Source: Stercoripulliclostridium_A sp045535235 (lineage in GTDB: Bacteria > Bacillota > Clostridia > Christensenellales > DTU072). From it: DNA of 33,977 nucleotides. Of the stretch, positions 7,034 to 14,377 are shown piece after piece. Position numbers and translations under genes: made by a program. Below the pieces are notes generated by a model. The model worked only from the letters and a program-made list of their open reading frames with translations, did not search any database and was not told where the DNA came from. The stretch is from positions 1 to 33,977 of the forward strand of contig JAZSLG010000109.1 of the NCBI GenBank assembly GCA_045535235.1. The letters are read 5' to 3'. How positions within the stretch are numbered: the stretch's first letter is position 1; every line of letters starts with the position of its first letter.

Positions 7034-7758
7034 CTACATTCAATTAGTAGTTTATCACTTACTAGTGCTATTAATTCACCGTTGGTGGGTTTGTCACCGC
7101 GGGAGAATATCTTTATGCCGTAAATGTTGTTTATGTTTTCTATTTTACCGCGTGACCAAGCAACCTCTATGGCGTGGCGTATTGCACGCTCTACTTTGCT
7201 GGGACTGGTATTAAATCTTTGGGCGACGGCAGGGTAAAGCATTTTGGTAATGTTATTAATCATGCTAGGGTCGGTTACAGCTTGTTTTACGGCTTCGCGT
7301 AAGAATTGGTATCCTTTAATATGAGGTGGAATACCTGCGGAAATAAATATATTTGCCAAACGTTCGTCTAGTAACTTTTCTTTTGATGTGGTAATTTCAA
7401 TAGTTTCGCGTTTTTCAAGAGGTAGACGAAGTAATTTGCTTGCCATATCCGGAGCAGATTCGCTAGAAGCTAGGGTCAAATGGGCTATCTCTTCGTAATC
7501 CGACTTATTTAGGGTTATAACCGAAACAATAGGACGAGAAGGTAAATTTTTACAAAAGCCGATAAATTTATTAACTTGTTCATCTCTTCTTTCGGAGTAG
7601 ATTAATATTGCTTGCACGATTAATTTTTCGAGCAATAGTTCTCCCTCTTGGACGTCGTTTGCCGAAGCACTAAAGGTGAGTTCGTAGGGTCTACAAGACT
7701 TCAATTGGAGTAAGAGTTCCTCGGGTATGCCTACGGATAGACAAGATAGTTTTAGCAT
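7030..7758 (-). CDS. Spo0A-like transcription factor with degenerate receiver domain
   Basis: Residues from about 130 to 242 are a clear Spo0A C-terminal DNA-binding domain: GIPPHIKGYQFLREAV, ITKMLYP, then KVERAIRHAIEVAWSRG with its recognition-helix region, and KPTNGELIALVSDKL. The N-terminal 110 residues have receiver-like alternation of strands and helices but lack the acidic pair after strand 1, the phosphoacceptor Asp after strand 3 (the sequence reads QAILIYSERRDE) and the conserved Lys. Phosphorylation by the usual relay therefore looks impossible. The start has an excellent AAGGAGG site. A 0A box lies upstream of its promoter, so it may regulate itself or respond to another Spo0A. Whether a canonical Spo0A also exists elsewhere is unknown. 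Confidence 0.9.
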   Translation of the reverse strand: MLKLSCLSVGIPEELLLQLKSCRPYELTFSASANDVQEGELLLEKLIVQAILIYSERRDEQVNKFIGFCKNLPSRPIVSVITLNKSDYEEIAHLTLASSESAPDMASKLLRLPLEKRETIEITTSKEKLLDERLANIFISAGIPPHIKGYQFLREAVKQAVTDPSMINNITKMLYPAVAQRFNTSPSKVERAIRHAIEVAWSRGKIENINNIYGIKIFSRGDKPTNGELIALVSDKLLIECS

Positions 7759-7888
7759 AAAGATAACCTCCTTTAAGGTGCATGATAATTAACAAAACGG
7801 CAGTTGTTTTGCTTTGAATGGAACTATAAATTTATCGTTTGTTTATTGGAGTCTCGTAATAAACGAAGTTTTTTCTTAGGACAAAGGT

Positions 7889-7917
7889 ATTATAACAAGA
7901 TTTATAATATTTTGCAA
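7889..7917 (-). promoter_or_regulatory. Promoter of the Spo0A-like gene
   Basis: On the minus strand TTGCAA (7917-7912), 17 bp, then TATAAT (7894-7889). The leader would be about 125 nt and contains a GTTTATT/AATAAAC hairpin (about 7840-7864) and a CAAAAC/GTTTTG hairpin (about 7794-7813), so control after initiation is possible. Confidence 0.75.
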
Positions 7918-7941
7918 TAATATATCGAAAGCTTTTAATAA

Positions 7942-7976
7942 TTTTTTACAAAAATATTGTCGAATTTTGTAAAAAA
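7942..7976. promoter_or_regulatory. 0A box inside an AT-rich inverted repeat
   Basis: TTGTCGAA at 7957-7964 is a perfect match to the Spo0A binding core TGTCGAA. It occupies the 11-nt centre of a perfect 12-bp inverted repeat (7942-7953 and 7965-7976). The site lies about 40 bp upstream of the -35 box of the Spo0A-like gene and 77 bp upstream of the deoC -35 box. A weaker relative, AGTCGAA, is at 8009-8015. The 7759-8109 gap otherwise holds only the two divergent promoters and leaders. Confidence 0.6.
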
Positions 7977-8040
7977 ATATTTCAAGAGATGATTAAGCCG
8001 TTGTAGCAGTCGAAAATTGACCGATTTGTGGTAATGGATA

Positions 8041-8069
8041 TTGACGATATTACAATATTGTTATAAAAT
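8041..8069 (+). promoter_or_regulatory. Probable promoter of the deo operon
   Basis: TTGACG (8041-8046) and TAAAAT (8064-8069) are 17 bp apart; an alternative TATAAA at 8062 would give a 15-bp spacer. The interval contains the palindrome CAATATTG and repeated ATATT units, which could be an operator. The ribosome binding site AGGAAG is at 8099-8104. Confidence 0.55.
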
Positions 8070-8109
8070 AAGATAATAAAGTAATTAAATATTATATTAG
8101 GAAGTAAAT

Positions 8110-8760
8110 ATGGATATTAAAGAAATACTTTCCAAATGCGACCATACGTTACTTGCTCAAGTGGCAACGTGGACGGAAATAAAAGCAATATGTGACGACG
8201 GTATAAAATACGAAACGGCTTCGGTTTGTATTCCGCCTTCATTTGTAAAGCGCGCTAAAGAGTATGTGGGAGATAAATTAAAAATATGCACTGTTATAGG
8301 ATTTCCTAACGGTTATAATACTACTGCGTGCAAGGTTTACGAGACCACAGATGCGGTTAATAACGGCGCCGACGAAATCGATATGGTAATTAATATAGGA
8401 GAGCTTAAGGCGGGAAACTTGGACTACGTTTTGAGTGAAATAAAAGCCGTTAAGAAGGCTTGCGGAAAAGCCTTATTAAAGGTTATTATCGAAACCTGTT
8501 TACTTACCGACGACGAAAAAATTACTATGTGTCGTTTGATAACCCAAGCGGGAGCAGATTATATTAAAACCTCGACCGGATTTTCAAAAGGTGGCGCAAC
8601 GCGAGAAGATATTAAGCTTTTTAGCCAAAATATCGGTGCCGGTGTAAAAATGAAAGCCGCCGGCGGAATAAGTAGCATTGAGGATGCCGAGGATTTTGTA
8701 TCTCTTGGCGCAAGTAGATTGGGGACCAGTCGAATTGTCAAAATAGTAAAAGGAAATTAG
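8110..8760 (+). CDS. deoC: Deoxyribose-phosphate aldolase
   Basis: DeoC cleaves 2-deoxyribose 5-phosphate to glyceraldehyde 3-phosphate and acetaldehyde, the last step of deoxynucleoside catabolism. The 216-residue protein is a full-length class I aldolase barrel. Lys153 in YIKTSTGFSKGGAT is the Schiff-base lysine, and the second lysine of the proton relay lies in MKAAGGI. Other family motifs are VIGFPNG and DEIDMVINIG. It is the first gene of the deoC-deoD-deoB operon, with deoD starting 10 nt after its stop. The upstream 0A box raises the possibility of developmental control, which is inference only. Confidence 0.96.
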   Translation: MDIKEILSKCDHTLLAQVATWTEIKAICDDGIKYETASVCIPPSFVKRAKEYVGDKLKICTVIGFPNGYNTTACKVYETTDAVNNGADEIDMVINIGELKAGNLDYVLSEIKAVKKACGKALLKVIIETCLLTDDEKITMCRLITQAGADYIKTSTGFSKGGATREDIKLFSQNIGAGVKMKAAGGISSIEDAEDFVSLGASRLGTSRIVKIVKGN

Positions 8761-8770
8761 GGAGGAAGAT

Positions 8771-9478
8771 ATGATACCTACACCGCATATTACAGCAAAA
8801 GAGGGTGATTTTGCCAAAACCGTACTTATGCCCGGCGATCCTAAACGCGCGCAATTTATCGCCGAAAACTTTCTCGATGATGCAGTTTTAGTAAACGACG
8901 TTAGAGGTATTAAAGGTTATACCGGATATTATAATGGAAAGAGAGTGTCGGTAATGGCATCGGGAATGGGACAACCTAGTATAGGTATATATTCCTATGA
9001 ACTTTTCAAATTTTACGGAGTGGAAAATATTATTCGAGTGGGTAGTTGCGGAGCCTTCCACCAAGATTTACACGTGCGCGATATAATCATCGCTATGGGC
9101 GCTAGCACTAACGGTAATTACGCTTCCCAGTATAGGCTTCCCGGTACCTTTTCACCTATTGCCGATTTTTCACTGGTGGAAAAGGCGGTTAAAGAATGTA
9201 GGAAAAAGGGCGTTAATTTTATGGTAGGTAATATATTATCCAGCGACACCTTCTACGACGATGCAAACTCGGGGATGGAATGGGCAAAAATGGGTGTATT
9301 GGGCGTGGAAATGGAGTCCGCGGCACTATATTGCAACGCTTCCAGACTAGGCAAAAAGGCACTTTGTATTTGTACGGTGAGCGACTCCTTTGTTTATCCT
9401 GAAGAAAATACGACGGCAGAGGAAAGACAAAACTCATTTACAACAATGATGGAAATTGCTTTGGAGATAGCCGAATAA
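8771..9478 (+). CDS. deoD: Purine-nucleoside phosphorylase, DeoD type
   Basis: DeoD splits purine (deoxy)ribonucleosides with phosphate to give the free base and (deoxy)ribose 1-phosphate. The 235-residue protein is the usual length for the hexameric NP-I family. It begins with the phosphate-binding region MPGDPKRAQFIAENF, continues with SGMGQPSIGIYSYEL and IRVGSCGAF, and carries VEMESAALY near residue 180 followed by TVSDSF, which holds the catalytic Asp region. A GGGAGGAAG ribosome binding site precedes the start. Its stop shares a base with the deoB start, so translation of the two is coupled. The product feeds DeoB and then DeoC. Confidence 0.95.
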   Translation: MIPTPHITAKEGDFAKTVLMPGDPKRAQFIAENFLDDAVLVNDVRGIKGYTGYYNGKRVSVMASGMGQPSIGIYSYELFKFYGVENIIRVGSCGAFHQDLHVRDIIIAMGASTNGNYASQYRLPGTFSPIADFSLVEKAVKECRKKGVNFMVGNILSSDTFYDDANSGMEWAKMGVLGVEMESAALYCNASRLGKKALCICTVSDSFVYPEENTTAEERQNSFTTMMEIALEIAE

Positions 9479-10641
9479 TGAAGAGGGTTTTTCTTATCGT
9501 TCTAGATAGTCTAGGTATAGGCGCGCTACCCGACGCGGTAGCTTTTGGTGACGCCGATGCCAACACTTTCAAGGCGGTAAGTTCTCATCCCAAATGCAAT
9601 ATTCCTAATTTAGCTTCGCTAGGAATTTTTAATATTTATGGAGTAATTGGTTGCAAAGTGGAAAATCCCAAGGCAAGTTACGCAAGGCTCGGAGAGCTTA
9701 GTAACGGCAAGGATACGACAATAGGGCATTGGGAAATTGCAGGTTTGGTTTCCGATACCCCGTTACCCACTTATCCAAATGGATTTCCCCAAGAAATTAT
9801 AAGTGAGTTTGAAGAAAAAACGGGCAAAAAAGTTCTTTGTAACAAACCCTACTCGGGGACCGAAGTAATTAAAGATTACGGAAACGAGCATATAGAAAGT
9901 GGCGACCTTATAGTTTATACTTCGGCAGATTCCGTTTTTCAAATTGCCACGCACGAAGACGTAGTACCCATTGAGGAACTTTATAGATATTGTGAGATTG
10001 CGCGTGCAATAATGGTAGGCAAGCACGGTGTAGGAAGGATTATTGCAAGACCGTTTAGCGGTAGTTATCCCTTTACGCGCACCGCCAATAGACACGATTT
10101 TTCTCTTTTACCACCCGCTAGTACGATGCTAGACGTGCTGGTAGAGAGTGGTGCCGACGTCATATCTGTTGGTAAAATCGTGGATATTTTTGCTGGTAAA
10201 GGAATAACCGAAAGTTATCGTACTAAATCTAACGAAGAGGGCATGATTACCGCGATTGCACTACTGGACAAAGACTTTGATGGATTGTGTTTTGTTAATT
10301 TGGTGGACTTTGATATGAAGTTTGGACACCGAAACGACGTAGAAGGGTATGCAACGGCACTAACGGAGTTCGATGAGAAACTGGGAGAATTTATTTCCAA
10401 AATGAAAGAGGAAGACGTTCTGGTTATTACAGCCGACCACGGATGCGACCCATTAACTCTTTCTACCGACCACTCTCGAGAGTACGTGCCAATGTTATTT
10501 TACGGCTCAACCGTGAAGGGTGGAGTAAACCTAGGGACAAGGGCAAGCTTTAGTGATATTTCCGCAACGGTGCTAGAGTGCTTGGGCGTTGATAAAAAAG
10601 AGACCAAAGGGTTAAGCTTTTGGAATATAATAAAAAAATAG
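9478..10641 (+). CDS. deoB: Phosphopentomutase
   Basis: DeoB interconverts (deoxy)ribose 1-phosphate and 5-phosphate, linking the phosphorylase to the aldolase. At 387 residues it is the normal length for this alkaline-phosphatase superfamily enzyme. Metal-binding motifs are visible at both ends: DSLGIGALPDA with Asp10, and the C-terminal TADHGCDP followed by DHSREYVPML. The phosphoacceptor threonine lies in KDTTIGHWE around residues 80-81. Its ATG overlaps the stop of deoD by one base. The gene order deoC-deoD-deoB matches stepwise nucleoside salvage. Confidence 0.96.
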   Translation: MKRVFLIVLDSLGIGALPDAVAFGDADANTFKAVSSHPKCNIPNLASLGIFNIYGVIGCKVENPKASYARLGELSNGKDTTIGHWEIAGLVSDTPLPTYPNGFPQEIISEFEEKTGKKVLCNKPYSGTEVIKDYGNEHIESGDLIVYTSADSVFQIATHEDVVPIEELYRYCEIARAIMVGKHGVGRIIARPFSGSYPFTRTANRHDFSLLPPASTMLDVLVESGADVISVGKIVDIFAGKGITESYRTKSNEEGMITAIALLDKDFDGLCFVNLVDFDMKFGHRNDVEGYATALTEFDEKLGEFISKMKEEDVLVITADHGCDPLTLSTDHSREYVPMLFYGSTVKGGVNLGTRASFSDISATVLECLGVDKKETKGLSFWNIIKK

Positions 10642-10651
10642 GAAAGGGCAA

Positions 10652-11395
10652 ATGAAAAAGTTTTACGAAAAGAACGAAATATGGTTTGCGGTAATTTGGA
10701 TAGTCGTTTACGTAGTAGGCGCCTCTCTTGCAGATATGCTCTCGGGGATAGTAGGGGTGGAAAAGAGTTTTACCCTTCCCTTCTTGTTCGCGCTTTCTGT
10801 TTTTTTCGTTATTTGGATAGTGAAGAGCAATCTGAAAGATAAGTATGGACTTTGTAAGCCGGTTGGGAATATGAAGAATTATCTATTTTATATTCCACTT
10901 TTAGTGCTAATATCCATTAACTTTTGGTTTGGTGTAAAACTTAATTACTCACCGCTTGAAAGCGTGTTGTACGCTATAAGTATGCTACTTGTAGGCTTTG
11001 TGGAAGAAATAATATTCCGTGGGTTACTCTTTAAGGCTATTGCCAAAGAAAACGTAAAGGTGGCAATAATAGTAAGTAGTGTTACTTTTGGTATAGGACA
11101 TATTATTAACCTTGTATCAAGTGGTGGTGAAAATATTCTTTCTAACCTATTGCAAGTATGCTATGCAATGGCCGTTGGCTTCTTGTTCGTCGTTATGTTC
11201 TATCGTGGAAAGTCGCTTATTGCTTGTATAGTAACGCATAGCTTGGTAAACGCAGGTTCCACTTTCCAAAACGCCGTAATGCCCACTTACGTGGAAATCA
11301 TACAGGCCGTCGTTATAATTGTAGTTGCAGTCGTTTACGCCGTCGTACTATGGCGCACGCTACCTAAACAAGAAGAGGAAAATTCGCCGTTATAA
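10652..11395 (+). CDS. CPBP family intramembrane metalloprotease
   Basis: This 247-residue protein has about seven or eight membrane helices. It carries the CPBP (CaaX protease and bacteriocin-processing, Abi) signature: VEEIIFRGLLF, with the two glutamates and arginine of motif 1, then FGIGHIINL with the motif 2 histidine, and a third HSLVNAG segment. Such proteins cleave or bind membrane peptides; the substrate here is unknown. The gene starts 10 nt after deoB and ends before a strong terminator, so it appears to be the last gene of the deo operon. A link to nucleoside salvage is not obvious and may just be operon hitchhiking. Confidence 0.88.
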   Translation: MKKFYEKNEIWFAVIWIVVYVVGASLADMLSGIVGVEKSFTLPFLFALSVFFVIWIVKSNLKDKYGLCKPVGNMKNYLFYIPLLVLISINFWFGVKLNYSPLESVLYAISMLLVGFVEEIIFRGLLFKAIAKENVKVAIIVSSVTFGIGHIINLVSSGGENILSNLLQVCYAMAVGFLFVVMFYRGKSLIACIVTHSLVNAGSTFQNAVMPTYVEIIQAVVIIVVAVVYAVVLWRTLPKQEEENSPL

Positions 11396-11422
11396 TAAAG
11401 AAATATTTTAATAACAAAGAAT

Positions 11423-11447
11423 AAAAGAGCCGTTTGGCTCTTTTTTG
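11423..11447 (+). terminator. Terminator of the deo operon
   Basis: AAAAGAGCC (11423-11431) and GGCTCTTTT (11436-11444) form a perfect 9-bp stem with a GTTT loop, followed by more T residues. The A-rich 5' arm also makes it usable as a terminator for the convergent gene that ends at 11450. Confidence 0.92.
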
Positions 11448-11449
11448 TT

Positions 11450-12724
11450 TTAATCATCTATCATTATGCTTATTATTTCTTTGTCCGTTTCTTTCATGCC
11501 GACGTAGGCTAGGCGAGAAATGGATTTTATCGTTGCCTCAACACCCTGTTTAACAATGCCGTCACCTGCGTAAAATTCGCAGTCGTGATAGTACATGTCC
11601 ATTCCCAGTAGACCACTTTCAACTGCAAGAGCTATCTTTGCAGCACAGCTTGCTTTTGCTCCGTCACATATAATACCGCTTGAAGAAGCTAGTGCGTTTA
11701 CAAGAGTGTGAGCAATGGCTTCGAATTTGCCACCACGAAGGTAAACTATGCCACAAGCGGCGGCGGCTCCAGCCGAGATAACGCCACAATAGGCGGAGAG
11801 GGTTCCAATGCCCGTTTTAAGATGGATTGTTATTAGATTTGATAAAGTGAGCGCGCGTAGTAAAACTTCGCGGTCTACGCCCAAATGCGAGGCGTAAATG
11901 ATAACCGGAATAGAAGTCGTCATTCCTTGGTTGCCTGACCCACTATTAATAATGACGGGAAGTTCGCATCCGTTCATCCTAGCATCGGAGCCGGCGGCGG
12001 CGTAGGCTTTAGCTCGTACTTTAATATTCTTGGGGTCGCCGGAAAGATATACTTTACCTATGTTTGCGCCATAGTCATTTTTGAGTCCTTCCTCTGCAAT
12101 TGCCATGTTGCACTCAATTTGTCTTTCGATAATCTCTCTAACGTCATCGAGCGCGACGGTATCGGCAAATTCCAATATGCTTTCTACGGAAAGGGAGCTT
12201 CTATCCGCTTGCTTTTTGGGAATGGCTTTGTCGTTTTCCATGAGGATTTTATCGTCCAATTTGAGTAGAACTATATTGGTGTGGTCGCCAACCAATTTAA
12301 CGTAAGCAACGTGATTTTCAGAGTATAAAGTAACGGCAATTTCAAAAATCTCATCCGAGCAGGAGCGTTTTACTTCTATGGGGAAATTCTCTAAAAATTT
12401 TGCAACGATAGGAGCTTCACTTTCCTTTATTTCCGAAAGGACGGAAAGTTCTTTTTCGTGTTTGCCAAGAACGATACCGGCGGAAAGAGCTGCCTCAATA
12501 CCCTTTAGTCCGCAAGTATTGGGGACGGTAACGCTTTTTACGTTTTTTACTATATTACCACTAACCTCTATTAACGCACGAGTAGGGGTTTCTTTGGTAG
12601 TATCGAGAACAGCTTTGACCTTTGCGCCGGCGTAGGCGATGGCGGCGGGCTCAGTACATCCCATTGCGGGGACGAGTTCTTCTTTTAGTATTTGTAAAAA
12701 CAGATTATATTTTGTTTTATCCAT
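11450..12724 (-). CDS. cyuA: L-cysteine desulfidase / serine dehydratase alpha-like enzyme (CyuA/YhaM family)
   Basis: The 424-residue protein belongs to the UPF0597 family, related to the alpha chain of iron-sulfur serine dehydratase. Members degrade L-cysteine to pyruvate, ammonia and sulfide, and some may act on serine. The N-terminal motif LVPAMGCTEPAAIAYAGAK with Cys23 and later cysteines in SAYCGVIS, GIICDGAKASC and MNGCELP are candidate Fe-S cluster ligands. A typical SGSGNQGMTTSIP loop is present in the middle. It is a single-gene unit with its own promoter (12753-12781). Cysteine versus serine preference cannot be settled from sequence, so the symbol is tentative. Confidence 0.85.
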   Translation of the reverse strand: MDKTKYNLFLQILKEELVPAMGCTEPAAIAYAGAKVKAVLDTTKETPTRALIEVSGNIVKNVKSVTVPNTCGLKGIEAALSAGIVLGKHEKELSVLSEIKESEAPIVAKFLENFPIEVKRSCSDEIFEIAVTLYSENHVAYVKLVGDHTNIVLLKLDDKILMENDKAIPKKQADRSSLSVESILEFADTVALDDVREIIERQIECNMAIAEEGLKNDYGANIGKVYLSGDPKNIKVRAKAYAAAGSDARMNGCELPVIINSGSGNQGMTTSIPVIIYASHLGVDREVLLRALTLSNLITIHLKTGIGTLSAYCGVISAGAAAACGIVYLRGGKFEAIAHTLVNALASSSGIICDGAKASCAAKIALAVESGLLGMDMYYHDCEFYAGDGIVKQGVEATIKSISRLAYVGMKETDKEIISIMIDD

Positions 12725-12752
12725 ATTTTAGTCCTTTTTTGATTTATGATTT

Positions 12753-12781
12753 ATTATAGCATTTACAAGCTAAAAAATCAA
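12753..12781 (-). promoter_or_regulatory. Promoter of the cysteine desulfidase gene
   Basis: On the minus strand TTGATT (12781-12776), 17 bp, then TATAAT (12758-12753). The leader is about 20-25 nt and carries AAGGA as ribosome binding site. It is divergent from the small RNA promoter at 12838-12866. Confidence 0.7.
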
Positions 12782-12837
12782 CGTAGGAAAGGTACAAAAA
12801 ACAAGATAAAAAAGTTGTGAAATTAGGGAGTATTTTG

Positions 12838-12866
12838 TTGCAATTTTTTTAGTAATTTGGTATAAC
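12838..12866 (+). promoter_or_regulatory. Promoter of the candidate small RNA
   Basis: TTGCAA (12838-12843), 17 bp, then TATAAC (12861-12866). No open reading frame follows on this strand before the terminator, and the next gene lies on the other strand. Confidence 0.7.
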
Positions 12867-12872
12867 ATATTA

Positions 12873-12998
12873 AAGCCAAAGGGTGATTACCAAAAACTTT
12901 ATGTTACCCACCTTTTTTTTAGTCCTTACCCCTCCGGTGATTTCCCTTTGGCCCGTTTGAAAAAGATAATCCCCGTCGGGTATTCGGCGGGGATTTTT
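12873..12998 (+). ncRNA. Candidate small regulatory RNA with C/U-rich loop
   Basis: A roughly 126-nt transcript is predicted from the promoter at 12838-12866 to the terminator ending at 12998. Its 5' part folds into a long hairpin: GCCAAAGGG (12875-12883) pairs with CCCTTTGGC (12944-12952), and after a 3x3 internal loop UUACC (12887-12891) pairs with GGUGA (12936-12940). The 44-nt apical region is C/U-rich, with ACCCACC (12907-12913), a U8 run and UACCCCUCC (12927-12935), the last complementary to Shine-Dalgarno GGAGG. It lacks the SRP RNA tetraloop-asymmetric loop signature, and I recognise no known riboswitch. A trans-acting, base-pairing regulator is the best guess. Confidence 0.6.
12968..12998 (+). 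terminator. Terminator of the small RNA, possibly bidirectional
   Basis: AATCCCCG (12968-12975) pairs with CGGGGATT (12988-12995), followed by further T residues to 12998. On the opposite strand the same stem is followed by ATCTTTTTC, so it may also stop transcripts of the gene ending at 13019. Confidence 0.85.
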
Positions 12999-13018
12999 CG
13001 TGGGGTATTAATTATAAA

Positions 13019-14299
13019 TTAATAAGCAAAGTTTTTTATCTCTTGGATTACGTCTTGCATAAACGAGTGGAAGAGCTTGGCATCCTCGTCGTTTCCGCGT
13101 ATACCCACGGAGAAAGTTATCTCGTTTTGGAAGGTTGTTAGAGCCAGTTGCATGTAGGGTTTGTACTTAACTGCGCCCGAGTAAAATGCGTCTACTAAAT
13201 TTAGATTTGTAAAGCCGAATTCCGCGGGATTAATTATACCGATATTAGACATTCCGATATAAGGATTGGTGTAACCTATTCTAATGGCTATTTCGGAAAT
13301 AAAATGGGGGAATACGGTGTAGGCAAGCTTTAGTAATGGAAGAGAATATAGACCGGTAAATTTATCCTCTTTAGCACCTTTTAACGCCTCTTGAACGAGT
13401 TTTACGGTGTCTTGCATGCTTTCGCCCAACTCGGGTGATAGTGTGCAAGGCATAAAGCCTATCATATTGGTTAAGCCAAGCGATTTACCGCCCGTATAAC
13501 GGCGTAAGTCGTACATGCAAGGAACGGTAATGGTATTATCCGTACCAACGTATTTATATAGGGTGCGGAAATAGGCGGCAAGTAAAACGTCGTTTATGGT
13601 TGCGCCCATAGCTTTACCTTTACTTTTCATTGCAAGAAAGTCGTCGCGGAAAAGTTTTTCGCGAACGAGTCTGCATTTTTCACTACCATCGTCCTCGGCG
13701 AAGGGGAAGGTAACTTTGTTTTCAACTGTGGATATGTTTTTATAAAGACCTTTTGCAATCTTTTGGTCTTCGGGAGAAAGCTCGTAATATACTTGGTCGG
13801 CGCATCTCGTTCCTTTTTTAATATCGGGAGCCAATATTCCGGTTTCATTATATTTATTATAAGTTTCCACCACTTTCATATTAAGGTAACGTAGGTCAGA
13901 GCCGTCAAAGCACATGTGGTTTACTACCGTTGCTAGAATATCTTTGCCACCGGAGCGAATGATTTGTGCTTTCATTTGTACTTTTCCGTTGGCGGGAACG
14001 GTATAGCCCATAAAGTCGTCCAAAGCTTTTTCGGGGTCGTCGGTTTCCACAATGCTAAAAAAGTCGTCGGCACTAAACTTTTCGTTCAAAGTCCAGTAGG
14101 GCTTTATAAAATTATTGTGATAGGTACTATGTAGTACCGGGATTTCGTTTATAACTGCCACGTAGACTTCGCTAAGAGCTTTTTCATCGATAGTACCGTC
14201 GTAGTAGTAAGCTGCGTGCATAGTGCGGTTATAATAGGCACGGAAGAGATATTGCATTTTATCCCACATTTCCGCTTTGTAGATTTTTTTACTAGCCAT
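13019..14299 (-). CDS. Condensation-domain / acyltransferase-like protein
   Basis: The 426-residue protein resembles the chloramphenicol-acetyltransferase superfamily that includes peptide-synthetase condensation domains, wax ester synthases and PapA5-type acyltransferases. The signature HxxxDG is present as VNHMCFDGSD, with His128 and Asp132; the first His of the common HHxxxDG is Asn. A second family feature is ATINDVLLAAYFRTL, and the C-terminal half has SNIGIINP. No carrier-protein or adenylation partner is nearby, so a stand-alone acyl transfer is more likely than peptide synthesis; the substrate is unknown. The ATG at 14299 is preferred over one 10 codons upstream because it has a GGAG site eight bases before it. 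It follows the giant surface protein on the same strand. Confidence 0.8.
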   Translation of the reverse strand: MASKKIYKAEMWDKMQYLFRAYYNRTMHAAYYYDGTIDEKALSEVYVAVINEIPVLHSTYHNNFIKPYWTLNEKFSADDFFSIVETDDPEKALDDFMGYTVPANGKVQMKAQIIRSGGKDILATVVNHMCFDGSDLRYLNMKVVETYNKYNETGILAPDIKKGTRCADQVYYELSPEDQKIAKGLYKNISTVENKVTFPFAEDDGSEKCRLVREKLFRDDFLAMKSKGKAMGATINDVLLAAYFRTLYKYVGTDNTITVPCMYDLRRYTGGKSLGLTNMIGFMPCTLSPELGESMQDTVKLVQEALKGAKEDKFTGLYSLPLLKLAYTVFPHFISEIAIRIGYTNPYIGMSNIGIINPAEFGFTNLNLVDAFYSGAVKYKPYMQLALTTFQNEITFSVGIRGNDEDAKLFHSFMQDVIQEIKNFAY

Positions 14300-14324
14300 A
14301 TTGTTAACTCCATTTAGAATAATT

Positions 14325-14355
14325 TGCAAAATGAAAGGGGAACTTGCGTTCCCCT
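14325..14355 (-). terminator. Terminator-like hairpin after the giant gene
   Basis: On the minus strand AGGGGAAC (14355-14348) and GTTCCCCT (14343-14336) form an 8-bp perfect stem with a GCAA loop, followed by TTTCATTTTG. The T tract is interrupted, so it may be a partial terminator or processing site before the acyltransferase-like gene, for which I see no separate promoter. Confidence 0.6.
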
Positions 14356-14377
14356 AGTGTATTGTTGGAACGCTGTA

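Noticed and set aside
12873..12998. 6S RNA or SRP RNA
   Set aside because: The closing stem recalls both, but there is no SRP GGAAG/AGCA signature and the length and loop composition do not fit 6S RNA.
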